From the NCBI GenBank assembly GCA_000434935.1, contig FR882209.1:35022-62988 (forward strand): a stretch of DNA of 27,967 nt, in the 5' to 3' direction. How positions within the stretch are numbered: the stretch's first letter is position 1; every line of letters starts with the position of its first letter. The position numbers and the translations under genes are program-made. This DNA comes from Bacteroides sp. CAG:709. GTDB taxonomy: Bacteria; Bacteroidota; Bacteroidia; Bacteroidales; UBA932. Below are positions 15,467 through 21,865 of the stretch, piece by piece. Below the pieces are notes generated by a model. The model was not told where the DNA came from. It did not search any database and worked only from the letters and a program-made list of their open reading frames with translations.

Positions 15467-16522
15467 ATGATGAAAAAAATCGAATCCATACGTAAATCGG
15501 CATTGTTGCTGATATATACGGGCGGAACAATCGGCATGAAACAGGACGCGGACGACATGACGCTCAAGCCGTTCGACTTCAGCCAGATTCTCGAAGAGGT
15601 CCCGGAAATAGGGAAATTCGCTGTCAAGATAGATAGTTTCTCATTCGAGCCGCCGATAGATTCATCGGACGTAGAGCCTTCCTTGTGGCAGAAACTCGCT
15701 TGCCTGATCAAGGATAAATACGATGATTATGACGGTTTCATCATTCTCCATGGTACCGACACCATGGCATATTCCGCATCGGCATTGAGCTTCATGCTGG
15801 ACGGGCTCACGAAACCGGTAATCTTCACCGGGAGCCAGTTGCCGATCGGCGTACCGCGTACGGACGGCAGGGAAAATCTCATTTCCGCCGTGGAAATCGC
15901 CTCTGCCAAAGACGAGAACGGCAATCCGGCCGTACCGGAGGTATGTGTCTGCTTCGCTTCTCTCCTCATGCGCGGCAACAGGTCGACCAAGGTCAATTCC
16001 GAAGGATTCAGGGCTTTCCAGTCACCGAATTTCCCGCCGCTCGCGGAGGCCGGTATAAATATAAGGTACAACAATGAATATATCCGCAAGCCCAACGACT
16101 GGTTACAGAACCTGTCCATCAACACGAATCTGGACACCAGGGTATCAATCCTGAAGATTCATCCGGGAATCACCCCGCAGGTCGTAAGGAACATCCTGTG
16201 CGGAGAGGAAACGCGCGCGGTCATCATGGAAACATACGGCTCGGGCAACGCCCCTTCAAGCAAATGGTTCCTCGACATCCTGGAGGAAGCCAAGGCGATG
16301 GACAAGATCGTAGTCAATGTAACTCAATGTCTTGCAGGGACGGTAAACATGAATCTCTACGCGACGGGCAAGCATTTGGAAGAGAGCGGAGTCATCGACG
16401 GCAATGACCTGACTACAGAAAGCGCGCTCGCGAAACTGTTCTATCTTATGGGAAAAAGCCAGGACAATGCTTGGGTGAGGGCAATGATGGGACGCAACCT
16501 GAAAGGAGAAATATCCAAATAA
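15467..16522 (+). CDS. ansA: Type I (cytoplasmic) L-asparaginase
   Basis: The protein has 351 residues and no signal peptide. It shows both catalytic motifs: YTGGTIGM with Thr21 at 17-24 and HGTDTMAYSAS with Thr97 and Asp98 at 95-105. FTGSQLPIGVPRTDGRENL (in the middle) and CVCFASLLMRGNRSTKVNSEGF are typical of the AnsA branch. It hydrolyses L-asparagine to aspartate and ammonia. The start is the first of two adjacent ATG codons. It follows tatD by 13 bases and is likely in the same unit. An asparaginyl-tRNA synthetase gene lies 2.5 kb downstream, in a separate unit; I see no functional link beyond the shared amino acid. Confidence 0.94.
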   Translation: MMKKIESIRKSALLLIYTGGTIGMKQDADDMTLKPFDFSQILEEVPEIGKFAVKIDSFSFEPPIDSSDVEPSLWQKLACLIKDKYDDYDGFIILHGTDTMAYSASALSFMLDGLTKPVIFTGSQLPIGVPRTDGRENLISAVEIASAKDENGNPAVPEVCVCFASLLMRGNRSTKVNSEGFRAFQSPNFPPLAEAGINIRYNNEYIRKPNDWLQNLSINTNLDTRVSILKIHPGITPQVVRNILCGEETRAVIMETYGSGNAPSSKWFLDILEEAKAMDKIVVNVTQCLAGTVNMNLYATGKHLEESGVIDGNDLTTESALAKLFYLMGKSQDNAWVRAMMGRNLKGEISK

Positions 16523-16562
16523 ATATTGCCAAATGAAAATTAATTGCTAAATTGCAACGGAT

Positions 16563-16587
16563 TTCGGGTAGGTGTATTGTACCCGAA
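16563..16587 (+). promoter_or_regulatory. Stem-loop upstream of exbB
   Basis: TTCGGGTA (16563-16570) and TACCCGAA (16580-16587) form a perfect 8-bp stem with a nine-base loop. No T tract follows in either direction, so a standard terminator is unlikely. A weak promoter-like pair, ATTG at 16525-16528 and TAAATTGC at 16548-16555 (19-base spacing), would start RNA close to the base of the stem. It could be a 5'-end hairpin in the exbB leader or an operator. Confidence 0.4.
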
Positions 16588-16648
16588 TGCCGCATTATGA
16601 AATTTATAAACATTAATATTTAATTATTTCAAACACACAAAAACAATT

Positions 16649-17449
16649 ATGAAAAAGTTTTTCATGTTTTTGGCAGTAGCCGGCATCATGGCCGCATCTG
16701 CAAACTACGCAGCCGCTCAGGATCAGGCAGCAGAAACTGCTAGCGAACCTGCTACAGAGGCAGTAGCTCCAGCAAATGACCTGGCAGCTCTTACAGCAGC
16801 AGCTCCTGAAGTTCCTCTTCATCAGCAGCTTAAGACTAAGTTCATCGAGGGTGGCCCTCTCTGGATGGCTCCTATCGCTCTCGTACTCGTTCTTGGTCTT
16901 GCTCTTTCCATCGAGAGAATTCTTTATTTGACCTTCGCGAAGACCAACACCAAGAAGCTTCTTGAGAAGGTAGAGAACGCTCTTGCTGAAGGCGGTATCG
17001 AGGCAGCTAAAGACGTTTGCCGTGACACTAAAGGTCCTGTTGCAAGCATCTTCTACCAGGGTCTTCTCCGTTATGAGGAAGGCGTAGACGTAGTAGAGAA
17101 AACTATCGTTTCTTACGGTTCTGTTCAGATGAGCCTCATGGAGGACGGTATGACATGGATCTCCCTGTTCATCGCTCTTGCTCCATCTCTCGGATTCTTG
17201 GGAACAGTCGTTGGTATGATCGCAGCATTCGATGCTATCCAGGCTGCAGGTGACATTTCTCCTAACGTTGTCGCAGGAGGTATGAAGGTCGCCCTCATCA
17301 CTACCGTGTTCGGTCTTATCGTAGCTATGATTCTTCAGGTGTTCTTCAACTATATCCTCACCAAGATTGAATCACTTACAACTGATATGGAGGATTCTTC
17401 AATCTCCTTCATCGACGTTCTTACAAAATACGCAGCTAAGACTAAATAA
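16649..17449 (+). CDS. exbB: ExbB/TolQ/MotA-family proton channel protein with signal peptide
   Basis: The 266-residue protein starts with a signal peptide (about 1-23), then an Ala/Glu/Pro-rich stretch to about residue 55. Membrane spans follow at about 72-95, 168-192 and 213-236. The motif PSLGFLGTVVGMIAAF (179-194) and the third helix with ALITTVFGLIVAMILQ (215-230) are the ExbB/TolQ signature. With ExbD it forms the inner-membrane proton channel that powers TonB. The signal peptide plus low-complexity extension is a feature I know from Bacteroidota ExbB proteins. First gene of exbB, four-helix protein, exbD, exbD; the codons (many GCT, GCA, CTT, CGT) suggest high expression. TolQ-type function is not ruled out by sequence, but no tolA, tolB or pal is near. 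Confidence 0.93.
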   Translation: MKKFFMFLAVAGIMAASANYAAAQDQAAETASEPATEAVAPANDLAALTAAAPEVPLHQQLKTKFIEGGPLWMAPIALVLVLGLALSIERILYLTFAKTNTKKLLEKVENALAEGGIEAAKDVCRDTKGPVASIFYQGLLRYEEGVDVVEKTIVSYGSVQMSLMEDGMTWISLFIALAPSLGFLGTVVGMIAAFDAIQAAGDISPNVVAGGMKVALITTVFGLIVAMILQVFFNYILTKIESLTTDMEDSSISFIDVLTKYAAKTK

Positions 17450-17460
17450 GGACATTCATA

Positions 17461-17907
17461 ATGAAAGATCTTAATAAAATATTCAAATGGCTGATGTGGC
17501 TGCTCTTCGCTGTCAGCGTCGGCATCCTCGTATGGGGAATGGTGAAGGGATTCCCTTCAACTCCTGCAGAGGGTGACAACGGCACAGTGAATGCGCTGAT
17601 CTACTGGTGCTATGCCATGATCGGAATCGCAGCATTCTGCGCTGTGGTTTTCGGCGTCGCAGTATCTGTTGCCAACAATCCTAAGAGTCTCATCACAATT
17701 CTCGTAGGTGTCGTTGCTGCAGCTGTTGTCTGCGGATTGGCATACGTACTCGCACCGGCCAGCCCTGCTATCGGCATGCTTGAGCAGCCGACCGTCGGGA
17801 CACTTAAATTCACGGATACAGTACTTTACATCGTAGCTTTCGCCGGAATCTTGTCTGTTGCAGCCATCATCTTCGGTGAAATCATGGGTGCAATACGTAA
17901 TAAATAA
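17461..17907 (+). CDS. Uncharacterised four-helix membrane protein in the exb cluster
   Basis: This 148-residue protein has no motif that I recognise. It has four predicted membrane spans at about 10-29, 45-71, 75-97 and 120-143, a short N terminus (MKDLNKIFKW) and a charged end (GAIRNK). Between spans 3 and 4 is a loop with Pro residues (SPAIGMLEQPTVGTLKFTD). It lies 11 bases after exbB and 8 before exbD, and shares their codon style, so it is made with the channel. Similar small proteins occur at this place in other Bacteroidales exb clusters, to my recollection. It may be an accessory subunit of the ExbB-ExbD motor. The gene is clearly real; the function is unknown. Confidence 0.85.
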   Translation: MKDLNKIFKWLMWLLFAVSVGILVWGMVKGFPSTPAEGDNGTVNALIYWCYAMIGIAAFCAVVFGVAVSVANNPKSLITILVGVVAAAVVCGLAYVLAPASPAIGMLEQPTVGTLKFTDTVLYIVAFAGILSVAAIIFGEIMGAIRNK

Positions 17908-17915
17908 TTTGAGAT

Positions 17916-18488
17916 ATGGCTAAAAAGACTCCGGCTCTTAACACAAGCTCAACGGCAGATATCGCATTCCTGCTTCTGTGCTACTTCCTCATGACTACAA
18001 CCATGGGATCACAGACAGGTCTCCAGCGTCGTCTTCCGCCTATGCCAGATCCTAACCAGAAAGTTGAAGACCAGAAGGTGAACAAGAGAAATCTCATCAC
18101 CGTGAAGATCAACTCTCAGGACAGGCTCTTGGCAGGTACAGAAATGATGGATGTCAGCCAGCTCAAAGACAAGATCAAGATTTTCCTTACCAACCCGGCC
18201 AACGATCCTAACCTTCCGGAAAGAATCGTTACCGATATCGAAGGCTATGGCAAATACCCTGTGACCAAGGGTGTCATCTCTCTTCAGAACGACCGTGGTA
18301 CCAGCTATCGTGCATACATCGCAGTTCAGAACGAGCTTGTAAAAGCAGTGAACGAACTTCGTGATGATTTCTCGAAGTCTACCTACGGCAAACCGTTTGC
18401 AAACCTCACAGAGGACCAGCAGACAGTAGTGAAGAAATGCATCCCTCAGAACATTTCAGAGGCAGAGCCTAAGAACGTTGGTAAATAA
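17916..18488 (+). CDS. exbD: ExbD/TolR-family protein, first copy
   Basis: The 190-residue protein has one membrane helix near residues 13-31. The proton-carrying Asp is Asp15, in SSTADIAFLLLCYFLMTT, as in ExbD/TolR. The rest is a periplasmic domain, longer than the usual ExbD of about 140 residues, with an insert around residues 65-115 (TNPANDPNLPERI). The N terminus is short (MAKKTPALN) and carries Lys residues, fitting the cytoplasmic side. It works with ExbB in the proton channel. It begins eight bases after the four-helix gene. The second ExbD gene follows after 17 bases; the two proteins are clearly different in sequence, so this is not a recent duplication. Confidence 0.92.
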   Translation: MAKKTPALNTSSTADIAFLLLCYFLMTTTMGSQTGLQRRLPPMPDPNQKVEDQKVNKRNLITVKINSQDRLLAGTEMMDVSQLKDKIKIFLTNPANDPNLPERIVTDIEGYGKYPVTKGVISLQNDRGTSYRAYIAVQNELVKAVNELRDDFSKSTYGKPFANLTEDQQTVVKKCIPQNISEAEPKNVGK

Positions 18489-18490
18489 TC

Positions 18491-18496
18491 AGGAGG
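18491..18496 (+). promoter_or_regulatory. Strong Shine-Dalgarno site for the second exbD
   Basis: AGGAGG stands nine bases before the ATG at 18506. Most starts in this window, as usual for Bacteroidota, have no such site and only A/T-rich sequence. It supports the chosen start and may set the second ExbD's translation rate. Confidence 0.6.
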
Positions 18497-18505
18497 AATA
18501 GGAAT

Positions 18506-18973
18506 ATGTCAAAATTTCGTAAAGAAGAGAAAAAAGAAACCCCTGGTATTACCTCAGGTTCACTTTCCGATATTGTCTTCATGCTCTTGTTCTTCTTCAT
18601 GGTTACGACACAGCTCAGAAGCACAGAGGACAAGGTTATCGTAAAACTCCCTGAAGCATCCGAGGTTGTCAAACTTGAGAGAAAAGATCTTGCATCATAC
18701 ATCAACGTGGGTCCTCCTACAAGGAACCTTCAGTCAAAGTATGGTACTGACGCCCGTATCCAGCTCAATGACTCATTCAAGACGGTTACCGACATCCGCG
18801 ACTTCATCGCTGCAGAGCGTGACGCGATGTCAGAGGCAGACCGCCAGTTCATGAACACTGTACTTAAGGTGGATCAGGACGTGAGAATGGGTATTGTAAC
18901 AGATATCAAACAGGAACTTAGACGCTGCTCAGCCCTGAAGATCATGTATCAGGCACGCAGATCATCAGAATAA
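18506..18973 (+). CDS. exbD: ExbD/TolR-family protein, second copy
   Basis: The 155-residue protein has a membrane helix near 18-37 with the conserved Asp22 in GSLSDIVFMLLFFFMVTT. The periplasmic part runs from about 40 to the end and has typical ExbD features such as VIVKLPEASEV (44-54) and, near the C terminus, RMGIVTDIKQELRRCSALKI. It should pair with ExbB, possibly in a mixed dimer with the first ExbD. The start at 18506 is supported by an AGGAGG nine bases upstream. It is the last gene before a strong terminator. Mixed or alternative ExbD use is a guess; Bacteroidota often encode two ExbDs side by side. Confidence 0.92.
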   Translation: MSKFRKEEKKETPGITSGSLSDIVFMLLFFFMVTTQLRSTEDKVIVKLPEASEVVKLERKDLASYINVGPPTRNLQSKYGTDARIQLNDSFKTVTDIRDFIAAERDAMSEADRQFMNTVLKVDQDVRMGIVTDIKQELRRCSALKIMYQARRSSE

Positions 18974-18994
18974 GGTCAACCTGAAATTCATAGA

Positions 18995-19031
18995 AAGAAT
19001 CCTGGGGAACAAATCTCCGGGATTCTTTTTT
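18995..19031 (+). terminator. Intrinsic terminator of the exb cluster
   Basis: AAGAATCC at 18995-19002 pairs with GGATTCTT at 19020-19027. Pairing continues inward with six further pairs (two of them G-U), making a 14-bp stem with the loop ACAAA (19009-19013). A run of six T ends at 19031. It lies 22 bases after the exbD stop. Confidence 0.92.
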
Positions 19032-19060
19032 GTATAAGAAGACTGATTTAGTTATCTTTG
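19029..19060 (+). promoter_or_regulatory. Promoter of asnS-udk-tonB
   Basis: TTTG (19029-19032) and TATCTTTG (19053-19060) are 20 bases apart. Both boxes match the Bacteroidota sigma consensus exactly; this is the best promoter in the window. The TTTG box is the last part of the terminator's T tract. Transcription would begin near 19065, about 20 bases before the ATG. Confidence 0.85.
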
Positions 19061-19086
19061 CTGAAATAACGGAATTCATCATAGCA

Positions 19087-20478
19087 ATGGAAAAAGTTGT
19101 AAGGACGAAAATCAAGGATTTGCTGAAAATGCAGCCAGGTCAAGAGGTACTTGCCAAAGGTTGGGTAAGGACCAAGAGAGGAAACAAACAGGTAAAATTC
19201 ATAGCACTTAACGACGGTTCTACGATCAATAATATCCAGATTGTAGCCGAGGCTGAACTCTTCAATGAGGATCTGATGAAGAAAATCACCACGGGTGCAA
19301 GTCTCGGTGTAAGAGGAAAGTTGGTAGAGTCTCTCGGAAGCGGACAGCACGTGGAAATCAAGGCTGAAAACATCGAAGTCTACGGCGAGTGCGACCCGAT
19401 GAGATACCCGCTCCAGAAGAAAGACACTTCTCTGGAATATCTCAGGACAGTAGCCCACATGAGATTGAGGACCAATACTTTCGGAGCAATCCTGAGAGTA
19501 AGGAACGCCATGGCTTTCGCTATCCACTCGTTCTTCCAGAGCAAAGGTTTCGTATATCTTCACACACCGCTCATCACCGAGTCCGATGCGGAAGGCGCAG
19601 GAGACATGTTCCAGGTTACGACACTTGACCTCACCAAAGTTCCGATGCACAACGGCAAAGTGGATTTCAGCAAGGACTTCTTCGGCAAGAAGACAAGCCT
19701 TACGGTAAGCGGTCAGCTTGAGGGAGAACTCGGTGCCACGGCAGTAGGAGAAATCTATACTTTCGGACCTACTTTCAGGGCTGAGAATTCCAATACCCCA
19801 CGCCACTTGGCAGAGTTCTGGATGATTGAGCCGGAAATGGCCTTCTGCGACATGTATGAGACCATGGACCTGGAGGAAGAGTTCGTGAAATATCTCGTAA
19901 ACTACGCACTTGAGCATTGCATTGACGATATCCAGTTCCTGAATGACAAATATGACGACGGTCTGATCGAGAGATTGAAAGGAGTCATCAACACGGAGTT
20001 CGTAAGACTGACTTATACGGAAGGAATCAAGATTCTGGAAGAGTCAGGACAGCAGTTCGAATACCCTGTAAAATGGGGCGTGGACCTGCAGAGCGAACAT
20101 GAGAGATACCTGGTGGAGAAGCATTTCAAGAAACCGGTAATCCTTACTGACTATCCTAAGGACATCAAGGCTTTCTACATGAAGCAGAACGAGGACGGCA
20201 AGACAGTCCGCGGAACAGATGTGCTTTTCCCGAAAATCGGAGAAATCATCGGAGGATCGGAGAGAGAGGCTTCGCTTGAGAAACTTGAAAAGCGCATAGA
20301 TGAACTCGGAATGAGCAGAAAGAACCTCGAATGGTACATTGATACCAGAAGATTCGGAACAGTTCCTCACAGCGGATTCGGACTCGGTTTCGAGAGACTG
20401 CTTCTGTTCGTGACCGGCATGAGCAACATCAGGGATGTAATTCCATTCCCTAGAACCCCTAGAAACGCTGATTTTTAA
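19087..20478 (+). CDS. asnS: Asparaginyl-tRNA synthetase
   Basis: From the ATG at 19087 (MEKVVRTKIKDLL) the enzyme has 463 residues. The upstream ATG at 19030 lies before the promoter's -7 box and is rejected. An OB-fold anticodon-binding domain covers about 15-115, followed by a class IIb catalytic core. Motif 2 is in FRAENSNTPRHLAEFWMIEP (about 237-256), where the sequence fits AsnRS rather than AspRS. Motif 3 is GFGLGFERLLLFVTGMSNIR near 432-451, and the end is the usual PFPRTPRNADF. It charges tRNA-Asn. It is the first gene of a unit with udk (11 bases later) and tonB. Confidence 0.96.
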   Translation: MEKVVRTKIKDLLKMQPGQEVLAKGWVRTKRGNKQVKFIALNDGSTINNIQIVAEAELFNEDLMKKITTGASLGVRGKLVESLGSGQHVEIKAENIEVYGECDPMRYPLQKKDTSLEYLRTVAHMRLRTNTFGAILRVRNAMAFAIHSFFQSKGFVYLHTPLITESDAEGAGDMFQVTTLDLTKVPMHNGKVDFSKDFFGKKTSLTVSGQLEGELGATAVGEIYTFGPTFRAENSNTPRHLAEFWMIEPEMAFCDMYETMDLEEEFVKYLVNYALEHCIDDIQFLNDKYDDGLIERLKGVINTEFVRLTYTEGIKILEESGQQFEYPVKWGVDLQSEHERYLVEKHFKKPVILTDYPKDIKAFYMKQNEDGKTVRGTDVLFPKIGEIIGGSEREASLEKLEKRIDELGMSRKNLEWYIDTRRFGTVPHSGFGLGFERLLLFVTGMSNIRDVIPFPRTPRNADF

Positions 20479-20489
20479 GAGATTGGGAC

Positions 20490-21122
20490 ATGCTTGTAAT
20501 CGGAATAGCAGGAGGCTCGGGCTCCGGAAAGACAACAGTCGTAAATGCAATTACCCATCAGCTTAAAGAGCGGGTCGTGGTAATACCTCAGGATTCATAC
20601 TACAAGGATTCAAGTTACCTTCCGCTGGAGGAGCGTCAGAAAATCAATTTTGACCATCCGGATGCCATAGATTTCAAACTTCTATGCAAACAGCTCAGAG
20701 AACTGAAAGAGGGAAAAAGCATTGAACAGCCTGTGTATTCGTACATAACATGTTCAAGATCGAAAACCGAAACCATTACGGTGGAACCGGCGGACGTCAT
20801 CATCATTGAAGGTATTCTGGTGTTCACATGCAAGGAACTCCGCGACCAGATGGACATCAAGATTTTCGTGGATGCAGACGATGATGACAGACTGATGAGA
20901 GTCATGGCCAGGGACATCATTGAAAGAGGCAAGACAGTGGAAACCGTCATTGAAAGATACACCAAGACGGTGAAGCCGATGTACTTGCAGTTCATTGAAC
21001 CTAGCAAGCGTTATGCTGACATCATCATTCCGCAGGGAGGTCACAACAAGGTTGCAGTAGATATCATTTCAGCTACAATAGAGAAATCGCTTCAAAAGAA
21101 AAATGCTGACACGGGACGATAA
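20490..21122 (+). CDS. udk: Uridine kinase
   Basis: The 210-residue protein begins with a P-loop, GGSGSGKTT (8-16). It continues with PQDSYYKD (33-40), INFDHPDAIDF (52-62), PVYSYITCSR (81-90) and IIIEGILVF (104-112), the standard motifs of uridine kinases. It phosphorylates uridine and cytidine with ATP or GTP in pyrimidine salvage. It starts 11 bases after asnS, and its last 20 bases overlap the start of tonB. With pyrE and a dCMP deaminase also in the window, it is one of three pyrimidine genes, but they are in different units. Confidence 0.95.
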   Translation: MLVIGIAGGSGSGKTTVVNAITHQLKERVVVIPQDSYYKDSSYLPLEERQKINFDHPDAIDFKLLCKQLRELKEGKSIEQPVYSYITCSRSKTETITVEPADVIIIEGILVFTCKELRDQMDIKIFVDADDDDRLMRVMARDIIERGKTVETVIERYTKTVKPMYLQFIEPSKRYADIIIPQGGHNKVAVDIISATIEKSLQKKNADTGR

Positions 21123-21840
21123 GGCAGGACTTTATCTGACGGTGATATTCCACCTCGTGATTCTGATTGTCCTGCTAATAGCACAAATAGGGTTTTCCTT
21201 GCAAAAGGAGAACTCTTTTGTCATAGACTTCACCAAGCAGGAAGAAATCGAGGCCAGGGAGAAAAAACAGCGCTTCGACGAGGAAGTGGAGAAGAAGGTG
21301 GACGACCTTATTGCGGCGAAAGTGGACCGTATGCTGGCCGGCATGTCAGGTGTGGAATTCCGGAACACCACCACATCGCGAAACAAGGGCGCCCTCAAGG
21401 ATGACCGCAACACCGATGCGGAGAAGCTTTACGCTGATGCGGAAAAACTTGCCAAGGACCTGAAGAACGGCCCGAAAGCAGAATTGAGCAATGATGATTT
21501 CGTGGAAACGCCTTCAAAGAAACAGAAAAAAGACGACAAGGCGTCAGACAAGACTTATAGCGGACCTTCCGTGCTGTCATGGCATCTGGACAACAGGAAA
21601 GCCAGCCACCTTCCGATACCGGCATACAGATGCTATGGAGGAGGCATGGTGACCGTCGTGATTACAGTGAACAATGCCGGTAAAGTAGTGGATGCCAGGG
21701 TATTGGACGAGGTCTCATCAGATGACAAATGCCTCCGCGACTTCGCAATAAGAGCGGCAAGGATGTCGATTTTCTCGTCATCGCCTACCGCTCCTTCCAA
21801 ACAGACTGGAGATATAATCTACCAGTTTATCGCGCAATAA
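21103..21840 (+). CDS. tonB: TonB-family energy transducer
   Basis: The 245-residue protein has an N-terminal membrane helix at about 11-32, then a highly charged stretch (about 40-155) of Lys, Glu and Asp in place of the Pro-rich linker of E. coli TonB. The C-terminal domain (about 157-245) has PAYRCYGGGMVTVVITV followed by NNAGKVVDARVLDEV, a TonB-box-binding-domain pattern. The usual YP of TonB is AYR here. It would transfer energy from ExbB-ExbD to outer-membrane transporters, though a TolA-like role in this divergent branch cannot be ruled out. The ATG at 21103 overlaps udk by 20 bases, and moving the start on would cut into the helix. It is convergent with the protease gene, 25 bases on. 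Confidence 0.82.
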   Translation: MLTRDDKAGLYLTVIFHLVILIVLLIAQIGFSLQKENSFVIDFTKQEEIEAREKKQRFDEEVEKKVDDLIAAKVDRMLAGMSGVEFRNTTTSRNKGALKDDRNTDAEKLYADAEKLAKDLKNGPKAELSNDDFVETPSKKQKKDDKASDKTYSGPSVLSWHLDNRKASHLPIPAYRCYGGGMVTVVITVNNAGKVVDARVLDEVSSDDKCLRDFAIRAARMSIFSSSPTAPSKQTGDIIYQFIAQ

Positions 21841-21865
21841 TTTTTTTCTGCAAGTTGTCTTTTCC

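Noticed and set aside
19030..19086. Upstream ATG for asnS
   Set aside because: It lies before the -7 box of the asnS promoter, so it would not be in the mRNA; the ATG at 19087 matches the family's usual start.
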